64,000 bases of DNA from Stomoxys calcitrans (lineage: Eukaryota; Arthropoda; Insecta; Diptera; Muscidae), in contig NC_081555.1 in the NCBI RefSeq assembly GCF_963082655.1, forward strand, positions 151,631,007 to 151,695,006, read 5' to 3'. Of this stretch, positions 19,586 to 30,430 are shown piece after piece. Made by a program: the position numbers and the translations under genes. The notes under the pieces are model-generated. The model did not search any database. It was not told the origin of the DNA and saw nothing but the letters and a program-made list of their open reading frames with translations. Positions within the stretch are counted from its first letter, which is position 1, and every line of letters starts with the position of its first letter.

Positions 19586-20867
19586 CCCAAACCCTATAGC
19601 TGTCATATGAAATTGTAACTCCAATCCCCACTCCTATTTGGTTAATACTCATTCTTTGGGCACATAGCTATTGAATCATCAAAGAAAGTGCTTTCATCCA
19701 TCTGCCATAACTAAAATAATCTTACCAATACCTTAATTATCTAAAACATGCGATGGCTAAGATAGAAAGTGAACCAGTTTAAATTATGTGATTCACATAG
19801 ATAGAAATCTTAGACAAAATGTGTTTAACGCGACCAAAATGATTGAAGATAAGATCAAATGCCAGTGTAACATCACCACGAGAAACACAAGGGTGGTCCC
19901 ATGGAAACCGCCAAAAGACCAAGGCCGCCTTTTGTGAGTGTAAAAAAGTAGCCTAATTAGAAACCTCCTAAAAAAGGGATCATCGCTGAAAGTAGAAGAG
20001 AGTAAAATAGAAAATTTATGCAAGAAACAAATCAAAAGAAGGTCTTAATCCTTTACAGCAACAGCCCACACACGTTCGAGGATAGTCTTTCCATTTTCGC
20101 TGTAGGTTTCTTTCAACCTCTTGATATTAAAAACAACATTTTTGTTTTTATAATTTTATTGCTATAACGAATGTGATTTAAGTACACCAATACAAAAGAT
20201 CCTTGCACTCATTTTGAGTGCATCGAAAAGGATTAGGCCATCGAAGGAGTGTCTATTGTATACTGCACACCAGTTTAAATGCTCTTTTGTATATTTTTGC
20301 TAATTTCCATTGTTGAAGTTGATTGTGCGTAAAAGTTAATGTTTTTCTTATTCTTTTGATTGAAAATGTAAATGAAAATTGTATTGTTTTTCACCAAAAA
20401 AAGGAGTAACATTGTACTGAAACGTTTCGAGGAGTTGAAAAGAATGGGAATGGAATTTGTAAAGCCCAATAAAATTAAGAACGGTGTTTTGTATAATTTT
20501 TTGTTCGAAAGAAATCAATTGTTTGCTATAAAGGTAATCGAACAATTTCATGGATATCATTGGCAAAACAAAATATTAAAATGTTTTCCTATGGGATTTC
20601 CAATACAAAGAAGTTGGATGTTAAAAGAAATAGAAAAAGTCTTTTCTCTTCAACACAACGATCTACAAGGATATGTAGGCTTACCTTAAAAATCGTACTT
20701 TTCATTACAAAATTAAAAAAAAAGGTTTTTTTTTACACATTTTGCGCTAAATTTATTCGGTCTTGAAATAATTCATACAATAGGATATTGACCGGCTGCA
20801 GACCGTAGGGTTATCTGTTTCTATTACAAATAAAAGAACAACAAAAACTTTTTTTAAAGATCAACTG
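19586..20867. other. Apparently unique sequence
   Basis: No recognised repeat. Holds one open frame of possible interest (20372-20689), listed separately. The remainder shows no domain. Confidence 0.4.
20372..20689 (+). CDS. Orphan open frame, 105 residues, function unknown
   Basis: Not recognised. It starts at an ATG, ends at TAA and is basic (many Lys/Arg), with one aromatic-rich segment (QFHGYHWQNKILKCF). The N-terminus (MKIVLFFTKKRSNIVLKRFE) could form a helix; there is no clear signal peptide or membrane span. It lies in one of the few stretches not covered by repeats. An out-of-frame copy of the opening phrase (KIVLFITKLKKK) follows at about 20689, so the region may contain a small internal duplication. 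A 105-codon open frame in AT-rich DNA can occur by chance, and no splice or promoter context is visible. Confidence 0.15.
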   Translation: MKIVLFFTKKRSNIVLKRFEELKRMGMEFVKPNKIKNGVLYNFLFERNQLFAIKVIEQFHGYHWQNKILKCFPMGFPIQRSWMLKEIEKVFSLQHNDLQGYVGLP

Positions 20868-22750
20868 AAACAACTAAAAAGGCGTTATGTTCGGCGGGCC
20901 GAACTTTGCATACCCACCACCTCGGGAATATACGTAAACCATCTTTCATCAAATCCGGTGAAAATTGCATACTTTATGTCTCATAGCAGTTATATCGAAA
21001 TATGTTCCGATTTGGACCAAATACTAATTAGTACAAGTCATTGTTCAATTGTGTATAACAAAATATTGGTATTTTTAGTAGCTATATCTAAAACATAAAC
21101 GGATCTGAAACATAAACGACACGGATGTCGAAAAGCCTAACATAATTCACTGTGTCAAATTTCAGTGAAATCAGATTATAAATGCGCCTTTTATGGGGCC
21201 AAGACTTTAAATCGAGTTATCAGTCTACATTGCAGGTATATCCTAATCTAGACCGATTGGGGCCAAGTTGCAGAAAAATGTCGTAGAGCCTAACACTACT
21301 CACTGTCCCAAATTTCGGCGAAATCGGACAATAAATTCGCCCTTTATAGGCCCAAAACCTTGAATCGAGAGATCGGTCTATATGGCAGCTATATCCAAAA
21401 CTGAACAGATCAAGGCCAAATTGAAGAAGGATGTCGAAAAGCCTAACACAATTCACTGTCCCAAATTTCAGCGACATCGGACTATAAATGCTCCTTTTAT
21501 GGCCCCAAAGCCTAAAACCGAGAGATCGGTCTATATGGTCGCTATATCCAAATATGGACCGATCTGTGCCATATTGCAGAAGTATATCAAGGGGCTTAAC
21601 CTAACTCAGTGTCCCAAATTTCGGCGACATCGGACAATCAATGCGCCTTTTATGGTCCCAAAAGCCTAAAACCGAGAGATCGGTCTAGATCGGTCTATAT
21701 GGCAGCTATAATCAAATCTGGACCGATCTCGTCCAAATTTATGAATGATGTCGAAGGGCCTTACACAACTCACTGTTCCAAATTTCAGCCAAATCTGATA
21801 ATAAATTTGGCTTGTATGGCCCTAAGACCCTAAATCGGCGGATCGGTCTATATGGCATCTATATCCACATCTGAACCGATCTGGGCCAAATTGACGAAGG
21901 ATGTCGAGTGACCTATCACAACTCACTGTCCCAAATTTCAGCAAAATCGCATAATAAAAGTGGCTTTTATTGGCCTAAGACCCTTAATCGGAGGATCGGT
22001 CTATATGGCAAATATAATCAAATCTGGACCGATCTCGTCCAAATTGATGAATGATGTCGAAGGGCCTTACACAACTCACTGTCCCAAATTTCAACAAAAT
22101 CGGATAATAAATGAGGCTTTAATGGGCCTAAGACCCCAAATCGGAGGATCGGTCTATATGACAGCTATATCCAAATCTGGACCGATCTGGGCCAAACTAA
22201 CGAAGGATGTCAAGGGGCCTAACGCAACTAACTGTAACAAAATTTATCCAAATCGGATAATAAATGTAGCTTTTATGGGCCTAAGAACGTAAATCGGAGG
22301 ATCGGTCTATACGGCAGCTATATGACCAAATCTGAACCGATCCAGACCAAATTAACGAAGGATGTCCAAGGGCCTTACACAACTCATTGCCTTAAATTTC
22401 AGCAAAATCGGATAATAAATGTGGCTTTTATGGGCCTAAGACCCTAAATCAGTGGATCGGTTTATATGGGAGCTATATCAAGATATAGTCCGATATAACC
22501 CATTTTCGAACTTAACCTTCTTATGGACAAAAAAAGAACCTATGCAAAGTTCCAGCTCAATATCTCTATTTTTAAAGACTGTAGCGTGATTTCAACAGAC
22601 AGACGGGCGGACATGTCTAGATCGTCCTAGATTTTTACGCTGATCAAGAATATATATACTTTATAGGGTCGAAAATGGATATTTCAATGTGTTGCAAACG
22701 GAATGACAAAATGAATATACCCTTATCCTTCGGTGGTGGGTATATAACAG
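20868..22750 (-). mobile_element. Mini-me-like element, complete, minus-oriented
   Basis: Left: reversed 3-prime terminus AACTAAAAAGGCGTTATGTT then CGGCGGGCCGAAC (hairpin with one base changed). Middle: about ten units (21200-22480). Right: GACAGACGGGCGGACATG (22598), core AAGAATATATATACTTTATA (22647) and reversed 5-prime hairpin ATACCCTTATCCTTCGGTGG (22718). Length 1.88 kb. One unit carries a 12-bp local duplication (GGTCTAGATCGGTCTATATG, 21682). Units with ATGATG and ATAATCAAATCTGG (21700 and 22012) repeat two units apart, hinting at a dimeric period. Confidence 0.85.
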
Positions 22751-23216
22751 ATCTCATTTTTTATGAAATTTCATGATGAAGTTAATGAAAATGGTTTGCT
22801 TAAAAAATTCTATATGACTGCCTGTCCATCTGTATATAATCACGCTTCAGTCTTTAGTCTGTAAATTTTGTATTTTTAAGAAATGTCTTTATTCATCTAA
22901 AGGCCGATCTCGTGATTAGACTTTTCTTGCTAATAAAACGACTTAAATGTAATCTGGATCATTTAGTTGTATTAGACCCATGCTATCCATGCCGAGCATA
23001 GAGCAGACTGTCTATATCTGTCATGTGGTTTATCTGTGGATTTAAGCTCTTGGTCCCACATAGCGCGTATAGTCCCTTGGTCCCACATAACCCGCATTGT
23101 AGAAATTGTCGACCATATAGACCGATCTCTGAATATTTCTTGGGCCACATCTGCAGCATATGTTACCCAATTTCATATTTGATTACTACACATCCTTGAC
23201 GATAACTATCCTGTTC
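22751..23216. other. Unassigned sequence with faint mini-me resemblance
   Basis: A short piece (TATAGACCGATCTCTGAATA, 23116) resembles a unit and TCTGTATATAATCACGCTTC (22830) resembles the core flank. Otherwise nothing recognised. Confidence 0.35.
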
Positions 23217-24104
23217 GGCATAAATTTGAATTCAATCGTGCCTGACACTATGTACTCTACTATACTCTGTACTCTACTCTACTTTGGCATAAATTTGAAT
23301 TCAATCGTGCCTGACACTATGTACTCTACTCTACTCTGTACTCTACTCTACTTTGTACTCTACTCTGTACTCTACTCTACTCTGTACTCTACTCTACTCT
23401 GTACTCTACTCTAATCTGTACTCTACTCTACTCTGTACTCTACTCTACTCTGTACTCTACTCTACTCTGTACTCTACTCTACTCTGTACTCTACTCTACT
23501 CTGTACTCTACTCTACTCAGTACTCTACTCTACTCTGTACTCTACTCTACTCTGTACTCTACTCTACTCTATACTCTACTCTACTCTGTACTCTACTCTA
23601 CTCTGTACTCTACTCTACTCTGTACTCTACTCTACTCTGTACTCTACTCTACTCTGTACTCTACTCTACTCTGTACTCTACTCTACTCTGTACTCTACTC
23701 TACTCTGTACTCAACTCTACTCTGTACTCTACTCTACTCTGTACTCAACTCTACTCTGTACTCTACTCTACTCTGTACTCTACTCTACTCTGTACTCTAC
23801 TCTACTCTGTACTCTACTCTACTCTGTACTCTACTCTACTCTGTACTCTACTCTACTCTGCACTCTACTCTACTCTGTACTCTACTCTACTCTGTACTCT
23901 ACTCTACTCTGTACTCTACTCTACTCTGTACTCTACTCTACTCTACTCTACTCTACTCTACTCTACTCTACTCTACTCTACTCTACTCTACTCTACTCTA
24001 CTCTACTCTACTCTACTCTACTCTACTCTACTCTACTCTACTCTACTCTACTCTACTCTACTCTACTCTACTCTACTCTACTCTACTCTACTCTACTCTA
24101 CTCT
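23217..24104 (+). repeat. Minisatellite, 17-bp unit switching to 5-bp unit
   Basis: Three zones. At 23217-23354 a 69-bp segment (starting GGCATAAATTTGAATTCAAT) is duplicated head-to-tail, each copy ending in short TACTC runs. From about 23355 to 23935 the unit is 17 bp (TCTACTCTGTACTCTAC), about 34 copies with rare single-base variants. From about 23936 to 24104 only the pentamer CTACT remains, about 34 copies without interruption. Since 3 x 17 = 51, a frame stays open for 255 codons as a 17-residue repeat; this is not a gene. The long simple array may be collapsed or miscounted in the assembly. Confidence 0.95.
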
Positions 24105-26161
24105 TCCTTTGGCGAAGTAGTCTCATTATCATCTTTGTGGTACAATCAGCTCCCAAAAGTTTATTAAGTCCTCTACAGAAAACTGTGATAATCGTAGAAT
24201 TTGGCAAACGGCATTGATAAAAAATCATCCAAACATTATTCAAATTCACAGACTGAAGATGGTTGCTGGCTGGCTGGCGGTTTGAAAAAATCTTCAAAAC
24301 ATGGATTAAATTAATTTTCGGTTGCACTTCGGACAATACCTTTACACCATGGGACAAAAATACCAAATTGCAATCAAGCAACAAATTATTTGATATTTAT
24401 TGGTGCTCTTGTTCAAATGGCAAGATCTAAAAAAAAAAGTAAAGCACGAAAACACTCTTCATGACATGGTAGTAGCATATGGCTGATGTCCACGACACAC
24501 TCAACCACTGGGCAATTGGCGGCATAAATCGCGTTGTTATAAATAATCGCACAGTTGGCGGTGACACTTGAAGCGATTCGCAAAAATCTGCTACCAATGC
24601 GCTACCAATTTGTTTGTGTTGCCTGTTTTGCATGTTGCACATTTGATTACCAACTGTGATCGGTAGAATGGCAACCACACGGTGGTAAAATGTAAGCCCA
24701 GTTAACATATTTGCTGGCAATGCAGTAGTGAGACATATTTCTGCACACGAGGGTCAATGGGTGAAGGAAGTGTTTTTCAGCTGGATGGTCAGGCGGTCAA
24801 GGAGAATGGCTTATTTCAAATCAAGTTTTCGACCAATTCGGACCGTCGTAAGACCTAGGTGTTGGAAAGAGGAAGTTCGATTTAAATGGGAGCTATACCA
24901 TGTAATGGAGGGACTAGAATCGTACTTGCCAAGAACAAAGTTAGTCACAAATAAGTATCATCAACATATTTCTAGCCATATAGGATAATAATTGTGCACT
25001 AAGGTGGATCGATTGAGTGATTGGAACCACAACCCACCGAACATACATACAGAGATAAGTAGTTTTTCATAATTTTTAACAAAAATAATATGTAATGAGA
25101 AATTTTAAGAATGACGACTTTTGGTAAATTTTGGCAAAATATGAAATTTTCCGGAAATGTTGGGTACTTTTAATGAGTGAAAGTTTTAGCTACAAACAAA
25201 CTACCCCAGGCACATAATATTAAAGGAGATAACTTTCGGTTATAAATCCCCTTGGCGAAAACAATCCTCAACATTTTGGGGAAAATTTTCTTTCACTTTA
25301 TTTTCTCTACCTTCACCTCCTACCCTCGTATCTCCCCATCTTTATGGAGTAAATTAAGCAAGTATGGGATGAAGCATTTTTTTCTTGTGTCGGAGGGGAA
25401 TTTAGTCATGATTTGTTGTGATCATTGCACAAATTGTTGGCGGTAGATGTTTTATTGGCGTGGTTCTCCATCTACGGCAAATAACCAATTGCTTTAATAT
25501 ATTTTTTAAAAAAACACGATAACAAGCTGCGTTTGGTATTCTTTTTGTTGTTCAGTAGTAGCGTAAATGCAAAGAAGCCATCGCTTGTCATCGTAACCGT
25601 TTTATGTGTTTTTTTGTGTTGCAGTTTACGTTGCGACAAAAGCCTTGTTCATATTGAAAAATTATGTGGCGGCAGCGACGGCGGAAGATCTTGACAATTT
25701 TACAAATTATCAGATGATACCAATTTATTTTATTGTTTATTGTTCCTTTGCAGTTCACCCAAAAAGGGACAAATGGCATGATAAAGGGTTGATTGTACTA
25801 GTGCCAATCCAGTGCTTGGATCCCAAACGATGATGAGTGAATGGCGAAAAAAAAAACAACAGTAGGTTATTGCTGCGAACAAATCGTGGGAATTTTGGAA
25901 TTGGTCGATTGTTCGATGGCTGAAAATCGAAGGGAAACAATAAAAAAATTTATCACTTCCCCTACTAGGGAAGATGGTTGATATTATAGATAACTGTGTT
26001 ATTTGGTAAAATATGGCTGAGAAATAGCTGGGCAGAACCCCCGCATTTTCGGGGTGGCAGCATTGGTTGATTTTGAAAGTGAAAAGTTTGCAGTATACTC
26101 AGCCATTTCATCATAGAGAAATTCACAAACGACTGCAAATCGTTGAAGTTTCATTTACAAC
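24105..26161. other. Mostly unique sequence, one small mini-me scrap
   Basis: A piece at about 24800-24990 (AAATCAAGTTTTCGACCAAT, AAATGGGAGCTATACCATGT) resembles a mini-me unit. The rest shows no recognised family, no domain-bearing ORF and several A/T runs. The open frame at 25606-25833 crosses a stretch that alternates strands of similar ORFs and has no domain. Confidence 0.4.
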
Positions 26162-27915
26162 AGTAAGGAAGGGCAAAAGTCGGGCGGTGCCGACTGTATA
26201 ATACCCTACACCTACCTTTTAAGTACAATGTGGCAGCTATATCTAATTCTGAACCAATTTTGATGGACCTGGGCGAGCAAATATGATCAAACTGTAATAA
26301 CTAAGCTTAACAAATGACAACATTATTGCAAATTGCCCAAAATCTGACGAACGTATATATGGGAACTATATCTAAGTCTGAACCGATTTCGAGCATACTT
26401 CTCAGATAATGTGGTAGTCGTCGAGGAAAGCGTTTTTCAAATTTTGGCAAGTTGGATCAATAAATGCGCTTGCAGTGACTCTAGAAGTTAAAATCGGGCG
26501 ATATACATATATGACAGCTACATCAAAATTTGGGCCGATTTCTATGAAATTCACCAGTAATTATAAGAGTCATAGGAATATCTTTTCTGCTAAATTTTGA
26601 CAAAATCGGATAACAAATGATCACTTTTTTGCAATATTTCTCAAAATCAGACGAACATATATGTGGGAGCTATATCTAAATCTGAATCGATTTCAAGCAA
26701 ACTCCTCAGATACTATGGCAGTCGTCGAGGAAAGTGTTTTGCTAAATTTTGGCAAGATGGATCAATAAATGTGCTTGCTGTGACTCTAGAAGTTAAAATC
26801 GGGCGATATATATACATGAGAGCTATATCTAAATCTGAACCGATTTCCATGAAATTCACCAGTAATATTGAGAGTCAAGAGAAAACTCCTCCTGCCGAAT
26901 TTCGAGAAAATCGGTTAACAAATGACCATTTTATTACAATATTACTGCAAATCGGACGAACATATATATGGGAGCTATATCTAAATCTGAACTGATTTTG
27001 AGCAAACTTCTCACGTACTGTGACAGTCGTCGAATAAAGCGTTGTATGAAATTTTAAGAAGATTGGTCTATAAATGCGGTCACAGAGGCTTTAGGAGTGA
27101 AAATCGGGCGATATTTATATATTAGAGCTATATCTACATCTGAATCGATTTCCATGAAATTCGACAGTCGTAAAAAAATATTACCTGCAAAATTTCGTGA
27201 GAATCGGTTAACCAATGACCATTTTATTGCATTATTACTGAAAATCAGACGAACATATATATGGGAGCTATATCCAGATCTGAACCGATTTTTTCCAATT
27301 TCAATAGCTTCTAGGAACCGAACAAGAACGATCGACAGACCGGTTTACATGGGAGCTATATCAGTTTATTAACCGATTTGGATCGTACTTGGCACAGTTG
27401 TTGGAAGTCATAACTGAACACCATATGTAAAATTTCAGTCATATCGGACAAAAATTGCGGCTTTATAAGAGCTCAAGAAGTCAAATTGGGAGATCGGTTT
27501 ATATGGGAGCTATATCAGGTTATAGACCGATTTGCACTAGATACAGTTATTAGATGTTGTAACAGAACACTACATGCTCAATTTCAGCAAAATCGGAAAA
27601 AAATTACGGCTTCCAGGGGCTCAATAAGTCAAATTGGGAGATCGGTTTATATGGGAGCTATATCTAAATCTGATCCGATATGGCCCATTTGCAATCCCCA
27701 ATAATCTACATACATACTAAGTATCTATGCAACATTTCAAGCGGCTAACTATACATATTCGACCCCTATCGTTACTTTGACAGACGGACAGACATGGCTA
27801 GATCGACTCAGAACGTCGAGACGATCAAGAATATATATACTTTATGGGGTCTTAGACGAATATTGCGAGGTGTTACAAACGGTATGCCCCCATACAATGG
27901 TGGTGGGTATAAAAA
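26162..27915 (-). mobile_element. Mini-me relative with GTCGG-type 3-prime end, complete
   Basis: Left terminus (reversed 3-prime end): AGTAAGGAAGGGCAAAAGTC then GGGCGGTGCCGAC, a terminus distinct from the TTCGGCC type but with the same layout (GTCGG stem, then a pyrimidine run and ACT(G/T)GTT when read on the minus strand). Units are also different (ATATATGGGAGCTATATCTA, GAACCGATTTC). The right end carries the ordinary core (AAGAATATATATACTTTATG, 27827) and 5-prime hairpin (CCCCATACAATGGTGGTGGG). The element looks like a recombinant between two subfamilies; the units switch at about 27300. Confidence 0.75.
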
Positions 27916-28492
27916 TTGCCATGCTATTGGAGCCATATCAGGTTATGGACCGTTTCGGATCATACTTAGTTTGGATGTTGGAGACTATAGTAGCTGTCAT
28001 TTTGCAAAATGGCAGCCAAATCGTATAAGAATTGTGCCCTATAGGGGCTCAAGAAGTAATATAGGGAGATCGCATTCAGATTGTCGAGAGATTCAGTCCA
28101 TATTTGGTATGCATGTTGAAGGTTATAGGCTCGACAAGTATAATCGGGAGATCATTTTATAAGGTAGCCATATCTGGTTATGAACCCATTTCGACCATAC
28201 TTGGCATAGTTGTTGGTCAGTCAAAACAAAAGACTAAATGTCAAGATCGGTTTGTGTGGCAGCTTTATCAAAACATAAACCGATATGGGCCATTAACAAT
28301 CCCACCCGACCTACACTGAAAGGAAGTATTTGTGCATCATTTCAAGCGCCTAGCTTTACTCCTTTGAAAGTTAGCGTGCTTTCCACAGACAGACGGATCA
28401 AGATTATATATGAGGTCTTTGACCAATATTTCGATGTGTAACCAGCGGAATGGCGTAGTTAATATACCCCATCCTGCGGTGGTGGGTATAAA
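27916..28492 (-). mobile_element. Mini-me-like element, partial, minus-oriented
   Basis: Directly abuts the previous element's 5-prime end. About two and a half diverged units, then ACAGACAGACGG (28385), a shortened core (ATCAAGATTATATATGAGGT; the CTTTA piece is deleted) and ATACCCCATCCTGCGGTGGT. No 3-prime terminus. Confidence 0.7.
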
Positions 28493-28633
28493 ACCCAATT
28501 TCATAAAGTCAGATGGAAGTCATGAGAGAAATCATTGTCCAATTTTAGTCCATTTAGACAAATATTTAGATCCATGATGGTTGAGCGAAAGCAGCCGCAA
28601 ACCAAAATAATACCCTGTACCACAGTGGTGGTG

Positions 28634-28795
28634 CATATTATTAAAAGCCTCTGCTATAGTTTCAGCCCAATTTATCAATTTTTAAAAACTGTAATGTTAG
28701 GTAAGGTTGAAAAGAGGGTGGAGATATTAATCTGGCCCATGCCACTATGGACATTCACCTAAGCCAACGTCATATTATTAAAAGCCTCTGCTATA
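28634..28795 (-). mobile_element. 5-prime-truncated LINE insert with 25-bp target duplication
   Basis: The 25 bases at 28634-28658 and 28771-28795 are identical (both begin CATATTATTAAAAGCC). Between them lie 112 bp that match 29176-29290 base for base apart from a few changes: TTTCAGCCCAATTTATCAAT, GGTTGAAAAGAGGGTG, CCCATGCCACTATGGACATT, CACCTAAGCC. That is the minus-strand 3-prime end of the jockey-like LINE. The target is itself LINE coding sequence, so a LINE tail inserted into an older LINE copy. Confidence 0.65.
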
Positions 28796-29175
28796 TCTTG
28801 GAAGGCCGTCAAAGTGATGTTTCCTATCCTCATGTTCCCCTCTATGTAACCCACCACTTCGTGGAATGTACTGACCTAGTCTTGGTGTAGGCATTCTGGA
28901 AACGGCTTACCAACGATGGGTCAAAAATATACCTAATGTTAGCGTCCAACAGTCTATCAAATATCTTCAAAACGAAAGACTTTAGGGGCCTTTAGTCCTT
29001 AGGCAGTGTGCAGTGGCTTGGTTTTCCCACCTTGGGATTAAATATGACTCTGACCACCCGCCATGCAGACGGCACAAAGCCAAGCAAAACAAAAGTCGTA
29101 AAGAACTCCTCCTGAAGCCGCATGGCACTCGATCCAGTAGTCTGTAGTATGACCAGACCCATTTCTTTAGTTTCA
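28771..29175 (-). pseudogene. Jockey-like LINE reverse transcriptase fragment
   Basis: On the minus strand: LLGFVPSAWRVVRVIFNPKV, GKPSHCTLPKD (the palm entry motif of LINE reverse transcriptases, VPxxWRxVxVIFIPKxGK), then DLRPL, SFVLKIFDRLLD, SLVSRFQNAY and, at the low-coordinate end, ITLTAFQDIAEAF. The catalytic YADD region is missing. A T-to-G change and frame slips break it. It ends at the inserted LINE tail. Confidence 0.75.
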
Positions 29176-29310
29176 GCCCAATTTATCAATTTTTAAAAAC
29201 TGTAAGGTTAGGTAAGGTTGAAAAGAGGGTGCGGATATTAATCCGCCCCATGCCACTATGGACATTCACCTAAGCCAGTAAACAGCTTGTTGTGCGCTCT
29301 AAATAAAAGA
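29176..29310 (-). mobile_element. LINE 3-prime UTR, second copy
   Basis: Read on the minus strand: GCGCACAACAAGCTGTTTAC, GGCTTAGGTGAATGTCCATA, GTGGCATGGGGCGGATTAAT, CCGCACCCTCTTTTCAACC, TTACCTAACCTTACAG, and a tail ATTGATAAATTGGGCTGAAA. It lies directly downstream (in LINE sense) of the C-terminal fragment at 29395-29760 and so is probably the 3-prime end of the same copy. Confidence 0.65.
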
Positions 29311-29394
29311 AAGTGAACTCGAAAAGAAATTCTAAGTAACGAATTTCGTGCTACTTACAAAACTTCTAATTTAATTCCATATTTACGCCCCTAG

Positions 29395-29770
29395 GTTGGT
29401 TCATGTCTGGTTTTGTGTCTCCACCTAAATACCGGTGGAAATGCTCCAACGTCTCATCATCTTCCCCACATGCCCTACACATGCTATCACTTGCCGCACC
29501 GATTTCTCATAAATGAGTTCGTAGTCCTATATGTCCTGTTATGATACCGAAAGCTTTACTGACCTCCTGCTTGCTTCATTTCAGTAACAGCCTCGTCTTC
29601 ACTTAATTCGGATCTCCTCATAGGATTTTCGTCGTCCTACCGACCATTTCGCTGTTCCATGGGTTTACATGCGTGCTAGTCGACCACGCTCTTGACTCGT
29701 ACTGCGTCGACACGAAAGATTTCGGGTAAACCGAGTTTATTGACGGCAATACCCAGGCCTTTACTGCCAA
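29395..29770 (-). pseudogene. Jockey-like LINE C-terminal region
   Basis: Minus strand, mixed frames: SEMVGRTTKIL, KQEVSKAFGIITGHIGLRTH, then ASDSMCRACGEDDETLEHFH. The Cys-rich CRACGEDDETLEHF motif and the preceding TGHxGLRTH are the hallmark end of jockey/I-type LINE ORF2 proteins, after the RNase H domain. Stops occur after KIL and GDPN. The RNase H domain is nearly absent here. Confidence 0.8.
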
Positions 29771-30335
29771 ATCAGCGCATCTTTTAAGGACTGTAGGACG
29801 ATAATGTCCAATAGATGGACAGATGAAATTTCAGAAATTTCTGGCAGAGCCCGGTCGAGATTCGAACCTGGGCACACGGAGAAACAGCGAGAGCCATTGC
29901 TGTTGTCTAGCGTTCGAAGCCACCAATACAACTTCCAACAGATGCACAAATTCATGTGCAGTACGGAAGAAATGCAATTGCCACAGAAAACAAATCTGTC
30001 ATTACGCAAAAATACATGCATTGGGAAAAAGTACAGCTAATAGACAGGGTTGTCGAGCGTGGTTAATGTGGTAATTGTGTCATAGATGCGTTTTCGCAAT
30101 TAATGCGATTCAAATACAACATACCAATGCACGGCGCTTCAAGTTATCATACCTAATGTGGTAGAAAAGCCTTCTAACCAAAGACGAAACGCGTCCCATA
30201 GTGGTTGGTGTGTGTTGCTATCTTAGGCTTTCCTTTTCCATTTGCAATCTCCGATCACTGAGCTCGTCTCGAAAGAGAAACAAACGAGAAATCTGTCAAT
30301 ACCTGAAGCTTTTCCGACCTAATACCTTATATCGG
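29771..30335 (-). mobile_element. SINE-like repeat (family 2) with tRNA-like B box
   Basis: Minus strand contains CCAGGTTCGAATCTCGACCG (about 29854), a good B box, with a tRNA-like arm before it (GGCTTCGAACGCTAGAC). Other landmarks, plus strand: CAGACGG-free body with CAGGGTTGTCGAGCGTGGTT (30048), CGTTTTCGCAATTAATGCGA, ACGCGTCCCATAGTGGTTGG (30188) and GAAAGAGAAACAAACGAG. The same order occurs at 58610-59015 and, inverted, at 58300-58555. I cannot tell whether the tRNA-like part heads this element or is a separate insert. Confidence 0.55.
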
Positions 30336-30430
30336 GAGATCGGTTTCTATGCGGACTATCTCTGACTATGCACAAAAATAGCATCGTTATAGCACACAGA
30401 CGGACGGACATGCCTATCTACATCCACATC
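30336..30430 (-). mobile_element. Mini-me scrap
   Basis: GGGAGATCGGTTTCTATGCG, then ACACAGACGGACGGACATGC (30395). It is a unit fused directly to the GTCY run, with the core missing. Confidence 0.55.

Noticed and set aside
23353..24120. 255-codon frame rich in YSTLL and YSVL
   Set aside because: Translation of the 17-bp and 5-bp minisatellite; no start context, domain or non-repeat part.
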